Source: Aporrectodea caliginosa (taxonomy: Eukaryota; Annelida; Clitellata; Crassiclitellata; Lumbricidae). Taken from it: a DNA stretch of 64,000 nt. Location: contig JACEVL010000081.1 of assembly GCA_020284085.1 (NCBI GenBank), forward strand, positions 1,323,501-1,387,500. Direction: 5' to 3'. The translations under genes were made by a program, and so were the position numbers. How positions within the stretch are numbered: the stretch's first letter is position 1; every line of letters starts with the position of its first letter. Shown in pieces: positions 43,298-54,352 of the stretch. The notes below the pieces were generated by a model. That model was not told the origin of the DNA and ran no database searches. It saw nothing but the letters and a program-made list of their open reading frames with translations.

Positions 43298-43637
43298 CAG
43301 TGCTGTCCAACCCGCGGGCCTCATGCGGCCCGCGAGCTGATTCTAAGTGGCCCGCCCGAGCTTGCTAAATATTTGAAATTTCTAAAAAGAAGTAATAGAT
43401 ATTCATTGGCCTATACTTGCATAGCTATTTGTTCGTAACTTGGTTTATCGTTTGACAATGTGAACACAAAATCCATTTCCCACGGCGCATTCATTATGAT
43501 AACTCCATAATTAATTTAATACAGTTACTAATTTTTTATAAATTTTAGTCGTTGCTTTTGAATTGACTGTTGCGGCCCTCGGCTTCAAGAATAACTTCTC
43601 TGGTGGCCCGCGGTGACAAAAAGGTTGGACAGCACTG
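43298..43637. mobile_element. hAT-type MITE
   Basis: It starts CAGTGCTGTCCAACCCGCGG and ends GGTTGGACAGCACTG. CGGCCCGCG-rich subterminal blocks are usual for non-autonomous hATs. Flanking octamers GTGTAAGT and ATGTAAAT agree at 6 of 8, consistent with an aged 8-bp duplication. Small frames inside are not genes. Confidence 0.75.
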
Positions 43638-43899
43638 ATGTAAATGATCTAAATGAAACATGCAAGTGGCATGCTAGTAATAGTGTATGAAACTTAGAGA
43701 ACAAGAGTGATAGGCCTAATCCATATTTAACTGAAATAGTGGAGCTGCAGTATTTTAAGTGGAGCTGAAGTGTATTTTCGTTACATTTTAGAGCTCTAGA
43801 CTGTTGCATAATTCTTTCAACCTCAAAATGATGCCTGCTATTTGTTACCATTGGTTGTTGCTTGGGATTGAATACATGCATAACATGGTTTGGTTTTGA

Positions 43900-46639
43900 A
43901 TTGTAAAATGTGCATGGTATCTTCTCAGCATTCAATTTTTAAAAGATGTAAAATCAACTTGGTCAGGTCTTCATTTACTCAATGCGATGGTAAATTTCAG
44001 CCATCAGATATAAAATCAAAGTGTTCTAAACAACATGTGATCTTAGTGAGTATGTATGATGGAGTTCATGAAAGTTATGGTATGCAGAGCGAAATGGGGA
44101 TTTGTTAGTTAGGATAAGTTCATAGTTGATATGGAATAAACGGTTGAACTTATTATATGTTACATGTTTCAATTCCAGATCACATGGCAATCACTGTGAA
44201 AAAATGAGTAAGAAGACATTATTAGTCAGCTAAACTTTGTTCAAGTCTTTTTAAAGAAGCCATACAATGACCTCCATCCTACATACTCACTAAATGTAGT
44301 AGATTAGAAGAGGGCTGGGCTCAAACCTAAGCTATGGAGCACAACTGTGGAATCACAGTTTGGAGTAGCAAAATGGCCATACTTTGTACTGCCTTGAAAT
44401 GGAAAATGCAAGAAAAATTGCATACATTAAATTTTTTAATGTTTTCTTAAATAGCTACATATTCTTCTTATTATTCTATGTTCTGCCCTTAGGTATATAT
44501 AAAGGAATGAAGTGATGCCATTCTTCTCTATTTGGTGCCTATGCCTTTATTTCTTTTATACACCATCCAGTCCAACATCACATTTAAACTTCTTCCTTCA
44601 AACACTTTCTTCAGGAGCGATTTTCCAATCAAGCGCAGTGTCTCCTCTCTAATGTGTTGACTATTGAATTCTTCTCTTGCACCAGTTGCAACACCTTCTC
44701 GTTTGTTTTATAGTCACTTCTGGTGATCTTGTCCAGTTTTCTCCATAGCCACATTTAGAAAGCCTTGAGCTTCTCCATTTCTGCATTTCCAATATTGTCC
44801 ATGTCTCCGCTCGTGAATAATCTGGTGCTTTGCACTTGGGTTTGGAAAAGTGCATTAGAAATTCAGAGATTACGAATACGACATTTGCGATCCATAGAGT
44901 GTGATACACCATATGTGACTTTATACCAAATGTTCTTTCTTTACATCAAGACCCAGACCAACGTTTAGCTTTCCTACTTTTGGAAATTGCTATGAAGATT
45001 TGAGATGACGTGATTTAATTATTGGTTTGATTTTATTTGTCTATTCGTGGAATTGTGTATTTCTAAGTACAGGTGTCAGGCCATTCTGTTTTGAGACAGA
45101 TCTGTAACATTAAGGGTTTAAGCAAGACAAATTTTTAGTAGAAAAGTACTTAAAGAATTCGTGGAAATGTGCATTGCCATTATTACTAACTAGTCACTCA
45201 ACGACGAATCGTAATCATCTTAATCGTAAACTACAAATTTCTATGGCGCTACTCTAAAGATAAGCTCAAAGAACCATGCAGCTTATTCATGAGCGCTGCG
45301 TCATATACGAGGGGTTGTCCTTAGATCGATATCCAGTGGGGGTCCGAGTCCGGTTGCCAGACAGACCAGAGATAGGTGGATCAGCTGTTGTGGCGGGTTT
45401 CTTGGAGGACGAGAAAGCTTGGGTCGGGTGGATCAGGGTATGATTTCTGGAAGAGGTGGGACTTCAATTTGGAAATCCTGTGTCATGATGAATAGAGCCT
45501 GAGGCAGCTGACGGTGTGTGAGTGGCAGTTTTCTTGGAGTGACTGTAAGTTTTGTTGGGTGAACTGAGAATATTGGGGATTGAGAGGTTGTTTGCTTTGG
45601 AGTTGAGGTGAAGTGTGGTATTCATTCATAATTCATTCATTCATACATTTATATAGCGCCTCTTCAACTGGACTACTCAGAGTCGCTTCCGACTCCAGGA
45701 CGACCAACAAGTACAGTTTTGAGTCTAATAAAGAATGTTATAGTAAGAGTCTCAGAAAGCAGGGTTAGCCGGTTCCAAACCATTTGGCCCACCACGGAAA
45801 AAGGGATATGGATCGGTAGGAGATCTTAAGGTACGTAGTGACTGGAGACAGGAGAGAGTGAGATATGAGGACGAACGGGTAGATCGGGATGGTTGGATCG
45901 ATGGTGGAGTGTGCGAAGGTACTTTGCATGGAAGTATTACATTGAGTACATAGGTTATCCATAAGACTTTAAAGGTTTTTCAGCCAGTGGAGTAATATAA
46001 GAACGGGAGTGATATTGTGATACTTTCGTTTATATGGTGATGCTGGAGAGTATATGAATGAACAGTCATTCCTCTGTTTTGAGCTGCAATGAAATTATGT
46101 TCTATGAAGATGTTACATAATTAGACGTTGACGTTTGCTTTTATTTTTAGCACGTGTGTGAAAATGACGAGCAACATTGTTTCAGAGATTCAAAATCTAG
46201 TTGTAAGAAAAGGCTTTCATAATAACACTACAGTGGAATTGTTTTATCACAACTTTCGCAATAGTCAACTATTATATATTGAATAAATATATCGTGGATA
46301 GTATCATAAAGTTGTGCTACTATACAACGGATGGATAGCAATATTTCGTCATGTATTTTTCTTTGTGAATAATTTTTATTTTACTCGGAAAGAACCACTA
46401 CTGAAATGTACTGACTCTTCTTAAGCATCTGAAATTGAACGTAAATGAAGTAATCAGTGATGTGTCAATAATTGGACTTATTTTACTCGACAACAACAAT
46501 TGCAGACTACTTTTGCATGAAATTGCACCGCATACAACACTCATCCTTGTAAGCATCTGAAAGACAAACTCAAATGAAGTATTGGGTAATGTGCTAATAC
46601 GAACTGCTGGTGTTGGAAAGACTATTACGTTACATTATT
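43900..46639 (+). repeat. Upstream duplicon of ZNF-4 with two later insertions
   Basis: It is collinear with 840-2600 upstream of ZNF-1 but interrupted at about 44820-45320 (including the reverse of 6590-6720) and at about 45625-45790 (a minus-strand LINE 3' end with TATATAGCGCCTCTTCAACT and an ATTC-rich tail). These interruptions are absent from the ZNF-1 side, so they came after the duplication. Confidence 0.6.
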
Positions 46640-46868
46640 TCAGAAACTTTATCCACAACGTTTCATTTGACAGCTCATCAAAGAACTCATCCTGGAGAAG
46701 AACAATAAAATTAACAATTAAGTCTTTTGAAAGGGAAAGCATAATACGAATCGCTTAAAAACACAGACATTATAAGCTATTTATTTCAGAAACTGTATCC
46801 TCAACGTGGTCATCTCACAGCTCATCAAAGAACCGATACTGGAGAAGAACGTTGAAATTAACAACTAA
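46640..46868 (+). pseudogene. Two dead finger relics upstream of ZNF-4
   Basis: Near 46665-46712 a frame reads FHLTAHQRTHPGEEQ, and near 46796-46853 another reads YPQRGHLTAHQRTDTGEER before a stop. Both are finger helices plus linkers with the cysteine halves lost, the second showing that older fingers had a different consensus (LTAHQRT). Confidence 0.5.
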
Positions 46869-47999
46869 GTGAATTTCATGATGGAGAATACGAAAACCCA
46901 TAGGGGTGAAAAACCATACAGGTGCCAGCTATGTCAGAAATCATTTAATCATGGTGGTCATCTGAAAACGCACATGAGAACCCATACAAGCGAAAAACCA
47001 TACAGGTGCCAGCTATGTCAGAAATCATTTAATCACAGTGGTAATCTGAAAAGGCACATGAGAACCCATACTGGTGAAAAACCATACAGATGCCAGCTAT
47101 GTCAGAAATCATTTAATGAAGGTGGTCATCTGAAAACTCACATAAGAACCCATTCTGGTGAAAAACCATACAGGTGTCAGCTATGTCAGAAATCATTTAA
47201 TGAAGGTGGTCATCTGAAAACGCACATGAGAACCCATACAAGCGAAAAACCATACAGGTGCCAGATATGTCAGAAATCATTTAATAACAGTTGTAATCTG
47301 AAAAGGCACATGAGAACCCATACTGGTGAAAAGCCATACAGGTGTCATTTATGTGAGAAATCATTTAATGAAGGTGGTAATCTCAAAACGCACATGAGAA
47401 CCCATACTGGTGAAAAGCCATACAGGTGTCATTTATGTGAGAAATCATTTAATCGAGGAGAGAACTTGACGGTGCATATAAGAACCCACACAGGAGTTAC
47501 ACCATACATATGTGAGGGTTGTAATAAAGGATTCACAGATATTGGACATCTAAAGAAACACAGAAGAACTCATGCAACTGAGAAACAACACTCGTGCAAG
47601 AAACCTTATGCCAAGAGCATTTGTTCAGGGAAGCAATTTAAACTCCATGCAGGAACACCGCAACAGGATCTTAAAATGGGAAGTGGAGTAATTGCTAACC
47701 TGTCTGATCACTTCATCAGATTTAGTGGTCCAGGAGTTATTGATAAAGAAATTGATCGTTACTCAACGAACGTACATCCGGATTCTAGTGGAATTGAGGA
47801 TCCTTTTCCGAAAATTAGAGATGGAGAATGTCTGTATGTTAGCAAATTCAAATCTCCTGTGGATGCAAATGCGGCTTTGTCAAAATCTTTTGGATGTGGT
47901 ATATGCGACGATATGCTTGAAATAGAGAAGGAATTTCTAGAGCATTGTTCTGGCCATCGATTTTCTCCACCTGACGACTTTGCTGCTGACCTGTGCTGA
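46869..47999 (+). CDS. C2H2 zinc-finger protein ZNF-4 (8 fingers plus C-terminal cap finger)
   Basis: This 376-residue intact frame has eight fingers of C-x2-C-x12-H-x3-H. Linkers are mostly TGEKPY, with TSEKPY twice and SGEKPY once. Helices differ at -1, 3 and 6 ([45 protein letters not shown]). The spacer ([25 protein letters not shown]) leads to the cap [20 protein letters not shown] and ends PPDDFAADLC. Fingers 1-4 are near copies of one another in DNA, a sign of recent internal duplication or conversion. Start choice: ATG 46869 or the ATG at 46881 directly before ENTKTHRGEKPY; an upstream exon is possible. It is a likely nuclear DNA-binding regulator with unknown targets. Confidence 0.85.
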   Translation: MNFMMENTKTHRGEKPYRCQLCQKSFNHGGHLKTHMRTHTSEKPYRCQLCQKSFNHSGNLKRHMRTHTGEKPYRCQLCQKSFNEGGHLKTHIRTHSGEKPYRCQLCQKSFNEGGHLKTHMRTHTSEKPYRCQICQKSFNNSCNLKRHMRTHTGEKPYRCHLCEKSFNEGGNLKTHMRTHTGEKPYRCHLCEKSFNRGENLTVHIRTHTGVTPYICEGCNKGFTDIGHLKKHRRTHATEKQHSCKKPYAKSICSGKQFKLHAGTPQQDLKMGSGVIANLSDHFIRFSGPGVIDKEIDRYSTNVHPDSSGIEDPFPKIRDGECLYVSKFKSPVDANAALSKSFGCGICDDMLEIEKEFLEHCSGHRFSPPDDFAADLC

Positions 48000-48000
48000 A

Positions 48001-49166
48001 TTATGATTCAAATTCAGTCATTGCTTCTGAATACGGAAGATTGCAGTCGATACAACATCTGACTTTTAAATAATTTGCTAGAAAATGTCTTCCAAGAATA
48101 TATTGGCATCTAATTGTGTGACGGTTCATAAGAGATTCTGTGGTTGTATAACTCCAGTTAAAGTACATATCGTTAACAAATACGTGTTCATAAGCTGGAG
48201 TGACAGTTTTCCAAGATTTCAGACTGGCAGCATACAGCGGTGATAAATAATAACAGAGTGTGTGAAATCCAAGCAACGATTTTACGTCTCTATCGAAAAA
48301 AGATTCAAAAGGTGGCAACAACAAAACATTCGTAAAAGCAAACACCCTATAGAATCGTGCTTTATTTGAGGCTCACGAAGAATTCGCTCACATAAGCGCA
48401 AAACTTCATCGTATTGACGACACTTGTTAAGGTACAAAGCACGATAGCAATCTACTGTGTTGCACTGAAGACCAAAGTCATTGCGAATAACATAATAGAA
48501 TGATTTCATATTTTCTAAAACATATTTCATCAAAGAATCAATTACTGCTTCTTTGATTATTATAGGATTCAAACTTGAAGTCTCGGTTTCTGTCAAAGAA
48601 TCTGTTCTGCGATAAACGATCTGTCTGGTAGCCTTGAAATGAGTAACTGACTTCATCGCAGCAATGCATTTCTTCTTTCTTAAAACCTTCAGATAATCGT
48701 CGATAGGAAATGCTGAATCTGGTAAATCATGACAAAAATCTAAACGCGTGGATTTTCTTTCGGCTGATATCAGAGTTAAATAATGAGCAAAAACCTCCGA
48801 CGAAAGACGCAGATCAAGATAAAGCCGACCGCCAATGTAATGAAGATTATTGTCAGTAATCTTCTTTTCAAACACACACAATCCAACGATTCTTGCGATA
48901 TTGTCAATGAACAACAAGCAACCTGCATTCAGTGTTTCCTTTTCATTTTGAGGAGTCTGATCTACGAGAACTGCCGAACAAAAGCGTATTGCTGTTTCGT
49001 ATTCTGATGTGGCAAAATGGAGTGCAGCGAGATAGGCCAAAGCTGCAGGAGCAATGCCATTCGATTTAGAATCAATATATTCTAAAGCCTTAATGAGAAA
49101 CTGTTTTGACATGAGGGACAGTAGTTGAAATTCTGAAGGGCTACTTGATCGAGTTAAATGTTCCAT
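48001..49166 (-). pseudogene. Helical-repeat protein fragment, tentatively Mab-21-type C-terminus
   Basis: A 294-codon frame (49166-48282) and a 114-codon frame (48345-48001) join across a single indel near 48345, where HDSIG leads into FAFTNVLLLPPFESFFDRDV. Blocks such as AALAYLAALHFATSEYETAI, GRLYLDLRLSSEVFAHYL, YRALYLNKCRQYDEVLRLCE and YILGRHFLANYLKVRCC look like a TPR-like helical region. I associate them with the part that follows the Mab-21/cGAS-like domain in many invertebrate proteins. No nucleotidyltransferase core is present. A splice-acceptor-like TGCGTGCTCAG precedes the first residues on the minus strand, so this may be a terminal exon. The frameshift argues for a pseudogene. The family assignment is from memory and uncertain. 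Confidence 0.5.
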
Positions 49167-49199
49167 GAGACCCTGAGCACGCAGGAATTGAAACCGACT

Positions 49200-50180
49200 A
49201 CTGTGTTCTGTGTACGTTTTCGAAAAGTTATGATGCTGTGACCTTATTATTTTTAGGGTGCATCAACATAGCTTCGACAAGTTCAACAAAGAGACTGCTT
49301 TCAAAAGATATCTCTCCGAAACATAAACCACGTGCAGCATGCATAGGCCTACTGAGGCGCAGAAGGCGGTTATTCTGAACTCAAAGACCCTCCGAAAATC
49401 TTTTGACCGGATACCTATAGTGTACACGTTGCCATTTTCCAGGTCAGAAGAAAACAAAAGCAGTCTACATCGCAACAAAGCAGTTATCAGTGGAAAGAAG
49501 TCCAGGTGAGTAAAGTAATCAGAATAAGTACAAGATACAATGGTGTAAAACACCAACCAGTTCAGTGATATTTACATTTTTTATTGCGATGCCATCCCTG
49601 ATAAGGTCCATATTGGCTGGAGATCATTTAAGGTAAAGGATTATATACAATCCTTTACTTTGTATGCAGTCGCTAAGGCCAAAAGGCAGTCTCCTGCTTA
49701 AGCCAAAAGACTTCGCTGTCCCAAGTGTTCTTAGGCCCACCGAGTAAAGGACTGCAAGAGGAGTGAAGATGTCTACCTCCCTTCTTTTTATCAAGTTAGA
49801 ACTACATGTATGTGAAACATCTGCCTTCTTTGTAATAGGCAAGAGACCATACGTCTAACTTGGGAGATGATGGAGGATATGTGCGAACGAATTTGAGTCG
49901 CTTGAACTAAGACTGAAACCGAAGCTACAGAGAAAATCTCCAAAGTACACTAAACTGCATTCTAGCACAAGTCATATTTCGAGTGCAAACGAAAATATTA
50001 GTAACATCGGCAGATGTTTTTGCATAAACGAACGAGAAATCGTTATATACCAAGACTAATGTTTGGAAAGGAACTGAATTTGGGTCTTTGGATATCTATA
50101 CGTTATCAGATGAGCAGACAAAACTGAGCTCAGGAAGAGATAAAACAATCGGAACTCAGTTTAAAGCTATTTGCTAAATA
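49200..50180. other. No recognised gene
   Basis: Minus-strand frames at 49263-49556 and 49624-49842 have no recognisable domain. No repeats of note. Confidence 0.35.
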
Positions 50181-50184
50181 GCCG

Positions 50185-50465
50185 GTATCACGAAATAGAG
50201 TATCCGTCCTATAACTATCCGGGGGATGAATGAATTTATCCCCCCGGATGGAATAAACCGGTTTAGAGTATCCGTGGGATAAAACATTCTATCCCCCATC
50301 GTCATACGCATCACGATACGCAACTTAAAATATTTCATGTCTACAATAAATCCAAACAGCACGACTGAATACACTTAGAAACCGCCAAAAATGCAAATTA
50401 AACTGAATACTCCATTTCGCTAAGGGGGATACTCATGTATGGGGGATACTTTATTTCGTGACACC
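50185..50465. mobile_element. MITE-B, intact copy
   Basis: GGTATCACGAAATAGAGTAT on the left is inverted as ATACTTTATTTCGTGACACC on the right. AGCC lies on both sides (50181-50184, 50466-50469). This copy keeps an uninterrupted ACGCAACTTAAAATAT at 50320, the empty form of the site filled at 9496-10474. The tip GGTGTCACGA is shared with foldback elements. Confidence 0.75.
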
Positions 50466-50469
50466 AGCC

Positions 50470-51005
50470 GTGTAAATAACTCTTGACATACACGCATGTA
50501 TGACAATCGTCTACTACAGGACTATAAATAACGTTTGGAGCGGACGATGTATGCCGTCCCAGCAGTTGCTCAAACAGGATCTGATTAATTTTGCTCCTGT
50601 TGTTGAGGATACAGAGTTGAATATTAGATCTCATCATAAATTATTTAAACCATATAATTGTGTTCCTGTAACTGATAAGCTGTAGTTCATAAAGTGTTCG
50701 CTTAGCCGGATTAATTATTGCAGCCTATTCAATCTGCAGATAGTACACAGACCGACGACGATAACATATATAAACTGAATCTGCGCCCTTGGATATGAAG
50801 GCTGTGGAATAAGTATAGGGGGCCTATGCTACTGAAGACGGTCAAAAGACACCGACAAGCAGAGGTCGTTTGAACGATAATTGCTAAAGATTACTGCATT
50901 AATGTCGCTAACCAGCAAGGAGTGTGAATTAACTTTTCACTAACATTATTTTGATAGTCGTGTACAACAGGCCAGAAATCGAAAATAATAGAAATTCTCG
51001 GAGGA
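50470..51005. other. Presumed 5' flank of the Ig gene
   Basis: No TATA box or initiator could be placed with confidence. Nothing coding is supported. Confidence 0.3.
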
Positions 51006-51045
51006 TGGAACTTCTCGTTATCGCAATCCTCCTTACAGCTGTAGG
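51006..51045 (+). CDS. Ig-superfamily gene, exon 1 (signal peptide, GC donor)
   Basis: ATG at 51006 opens MELLVIAILLTAV plus one base of the next codon, a hydrophobic secretion signal core. The exon stops at GTAG|GCAAGT, a textbook GC-AG intron donor in phase 1, the phase used by every later intron of this gene. The exon is only 40 coding bases long, so no simple frame scan would show it. Support: hydrophobicity, the donor match and phase agreement. It could be an unrelated chance frame, but the combination makes that less likely. Confidence 0.6.
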
Positions 51046-51609
51046 CAAGTGCATCACGACTACAGCTAATGTATCGAAATATTCATAGCTATTTCAAATT
51101 AGTCTTCAATTAATATTATTTTTGGCTGATTTTTAGACACCAAATATTATGTGACTGCACTAACGAAAACCGGGCAATAATAGGTCTTCGTGGTTATAAG
51201 ATCATCATGAGTTTATCGCAATCAGGACATCGGCGAATGAACTCTGGCTTAACGAGTTAATACGATATTCTGGGACACACGGTGCTTTCTCAAAGAAAGA
51301 TGAATATTGTAATCAAACCCATTGCTATCTAATTTATTCTCGTCCGCGCTGATCTTATCTGTTCCAGGCTAACCTTATCAAATTCATTTGACCCACAAAA
51401 GTCGTGCGTCAGCGAACAGTCAATTAATGTTATTTTTGGCTGATTTTTCATCCATGCGATCTTCAGCTTTCGACGGGAATCCGTTGGTTGGTTCCACGCT
51501 TATGCGTGGGCCCACCAGTGGTGACTCTTCTAGCTTACTGACAGTTACTGTGCATTGTTTTGCTAAGTGACGTAATTTTTCGTTCGTAATGAAATTTAAC
51601 ATCATATAG

Positions 51610-51680
51610 GCTAGCGTAGAGAGCGCTTCTGAGTAGATACCTTTAAGAGGCACTAAATAAATTCTCTGAATGAATTAATG
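51610..51680 (+). repeat. LINE 3'-end fragment in intron 1
   Basis: AGAGAGCGCTTCTGAGTAGA and a (GAAT)-rich tail are the 3' tip of the CR1/L2-type LINE in the sense orientation. Confidence 0.5.
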
Positions 51681-51849
51681 AATTTCTTCGGTTTTGAACG
51701 AAAGCCATAAGCCATTCGAAATCCATGTGTTGAGCCAAATATCGACATGGCGAAAAATATTGTTTTGTTATTTGCCAAAAATGCTTCAAAATTAAATTCT
51801 TTTAGAGATAATTATTATTCAATATCGGAAATCTTTTCACGTATTTTAG

Positions 51850-52153
51850 GTGCACAAGAAAGTCTAATGAAAGGACCTGAGAACACAGTGAGCTTTGTTG
51901 GCTCAAACGTTACCTTGAAATAATTATATAGCCTGGAGGGCCCTTCAGAAACCTGATGTCCCAATTACTAAGGAGCCAACAGGTTTGTTTCGCTCAGATG
52001 GCAAGTGAGTATTATCTGACGGGGCTACAATTATTGTTTCCTGGGTGCAGAGTTAATAATTTTATGTGACGTGGTGGAGCGCTACATTCATGCACACTTG
52101 TACGGTATCCCATTATGCCCACACACCAAATGCAGCTGAGGAACAGGCTATAC
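51850..52153 (+). pseudogene. Ig-superfamily gene, exon 2 (decayed Ig domain)
   Basis: After the acceptor GTATTTTAG the phase-1 frame reads AQESLMKGPENTVSFVGSNV then TLK and a stop where the first Ig cysteine is expected. One base later the frame continues with the conserved tryptophan (IAWRALQKPDV), then DGATIIVSWVQ and finally HTCTVSHYAHTPNAAEEQAI. TGA and TAATAA interrupt it. The exon is 304 bases, one more than a multiple of three, as a net +1 indel would give. The donor C|GTAAAA is again phase 1. The Ig fold can be followed from strand A to G but cannot be translated. Confidence 0.65.
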
Positions 52154-52346
52154 GTAAAATCAAAAAAAATAGCCAGGGTTGCAATCTTCGCATCTGTTGC
52201 TCCCCATCGCATTTTAAACACTTGGACACAAGTAATTCTGAGATGATTTCATCCGTGAATTGAGTTGTATGAAAGCTACGATAACTGACAGTGGTTAACT
52301 GAGACTTTATTAGCAGTGGTCAACTATGCAAGCATTATGATTAAGA

Positions 52347-53545
52347 TAATCGTAATCGTAATCAAGCATTTATATAGCGCCACTCAAAACAGAGGCGCTC
52401 CCGACCCGGGCCAGTTTCTTCACTGGTAAAGGGAGGTTTTCAGGCACTTGCGGAACTGGTCAAAAGAAATAGAAAAAGGTCAGTCCTGAGGGACTGAGGT
52501 AACTGGTTCCAGCTATTGTGACCAACAATAGCGAAACTCCTAGACTGGGCCGTAGAAGTATGCACCCGCGGGACAACCAAGTAACCACGGGCCGAGGACC
52601 GAAGGGAGGAACGACTGTGCAGAGAAGATACTGGGGTACAAAAGGACCTAAGATAGTGAGGAGCAGACCCAGCAAGACAGCTTCGCATGAGGGAACAGAC
52701 CTTGAATTGGATGCGCTGGCGGATAGGGAGCCAGTGAAGGGAGTCACGGATAAAATAGGAGATATGGTCAAACTTTGCAATGCCCCCTATGAGGCGGGCG
52801 GCAGCGTTTAGAATGGACTGAAGTTTGGATGTATTTGTAGAGGAGAGACCAATGTACACCGCATTCCCATAATCAATCCTGGAACAGATCAATGCATCAT
52901 GCATGGACCAAATTCGTGATAGCGTGCAGTGGTAGTGATTGGCGGATGGCACGGAGTTGGCGTAGGTAGTAGAAACAGGAACGAGAGACACTATTTACGT
53001 GATCAAACAGAGAGAGAACAGGATAAAGAATGAATCCAAGATCACGGACAGAGGAAGAGAAGTGCATATTTGGAAACCGAAGATGAAGGGAGTCAGCATC
53101 AACCTTGGCAAGCTGGGCACGACCACCGAGCCATATGTACTGAGTCTTGTCTTGGTTAAGACGAAGGCGATTTGAGGATAACCATCGGTCAAGAGCAGCT
53201 GAATCCTCTAGAATACGCTCGACCATAACAGCAGCTGTGTCTGCAGGTCCATGAAGGTAAGCCTGCGTGTCATCAGCATATTGGTGGGATAGGACACCTA
53301 GTGGACCAAGGACCCCAGCCAGATCCGAAGTATATAGGACAAACAAAAGAGGAGCAAGAACCGAGCCCTGAGGTAACCCGTAAGAGAGGGGGACCCAAGC
53401 AGAGCGGGTGGGACCAAAAACTACCGAGACGGAGCGATCAGAAAGAAATGAGCGGAACCAGAGAAGAGCAGAATCAGTAATCCCAAATGAGTTACAGAGC
53501 CGGTCAAGAAGGATGGTGTGATCAACAGATAGACTTAGAACAATC
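52347..53545 (-). mobile_element. 5'-truncated CR1/L2-type LINE, antisense in intron 2 of the Ig gene
   Basis: The minus strand gives the RT: DHTILLDRL, YGLPQGSVLAPLLFVLYTSD and the catalytic HQYADDTQAYLHG, then RLNQDKTQ. The thumb and C-terminus follow (CSRIDYGNAVYIGL, ILNAAARLIGG, LRSSARGYLVVPR, GHNSWNQLPQSL). A frameshift lies in 52900-52990, where frames 52897-53346 and 52440-52991 overlap. The 3' end AGGCGCTATATAAATG-like (complement of 52367-52396) has a repeat tail of ATAATCGTAATCGTAATC on the plus strand. The endonuclease half is lost. Confidence 0.8.
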
Positions 53546-53680
53546 GATTAACTCATAACACATGCCTGTGTGCTCCTTTTTATAGTCCTACCGGACAATT
53601 AATCTGTCAACCCAATTCAAGTGAATCATTACATTGTCTTCATATCGCTACCAACATCTTGTTCTAAAATTCAGTTTCAG

Positions 53681-53950
53681 ATCCAGTAAGGAACGTAACT
53701 TTGTCGCCATCGCTCTGTTATTACTCTCCTGGAAGCGTCATTACTTGCACTGCAAAGGGACATCCGTCACCAAGTTTCAAATGGCAGGAATTGGAAAACG
53801 ATTGTACTTGGGTGGATATTCAGAATCAATCTAGTACCGCTTTTACTGTGAGCGATGTCACCTCTAAAAGCTTCAGATGCGTTGCAATGAATGTCGTGAG
53901 AGGAAATAGCTACGAGGCAACTTCTCATCAGGTCCAGGTTAACAGTACAG
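53681..53950 (+). CDS. Ig-superfamily gene, exon 3 (intact Ig domain)
   Basis: Between acceptor ATTCAGTTTCAG and donor G|GTATTG lies a 270-base, phase 1-1 exon coding one complete Ig domain. It has VRNVTLSP, the first cysteine in GSVITCTAKGHPSPSFKW with the core tryptophan close behind, and the second cysteine in TSKSFRCVAMN, ending EATSHQVQVNSTG. The pattern suits the C2 or I set. It would be extracellular. Potential N-glycosylation sites are NVT, NQS and NST. The frame is undamaged, unlike exon 2, and the exon can be joined directly to exon 1 without a shift. Confidence 0.75.
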
Positions 53951-54352
53951 GTATTGTTAAAATCTCTGGCTTTCAGTTTTCATTCAGCTACCTTCTTTGA
54001 GATATTTACAATATTTCCTAATAGTAGATATGAATAGAAAGTCTTGAACATGGTCCGTTCGCGTCATACGCTTAGACAACCATTTCATTGTAAAGCCCGT
54101 AGGCTACCTATTAGAATAATGTTCAACAACGTTCCAATTAACGTTGGCGCTGGAAGATATAATGTAATACTGGGCAAAGACGACGCAGTCGTACCTAAAT
54201 ATTCTTGATGCCATGCGATTTTATGCATGCATTTCAGCATTTATATGGTGCTATTGGTACATCTAGTTCTGCTTAACATATTGCCTGTTCTTACTTCTTA
54301 ATAATATGTTGCGGGAAAAATGATATCAAACCACAAATACTTTATGTTTTAG

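Noticed and set aside
51388..51570. An extra Ig-gene exon (60-codon frame in intron 1)
   Set aside because: No Ig motif, and no phase-1 acceptor and donor pair frames it; a short block near its start (ATTTTTGGCTGATTTTT) repeats at 51117, suggesting intronic repeat DNA.
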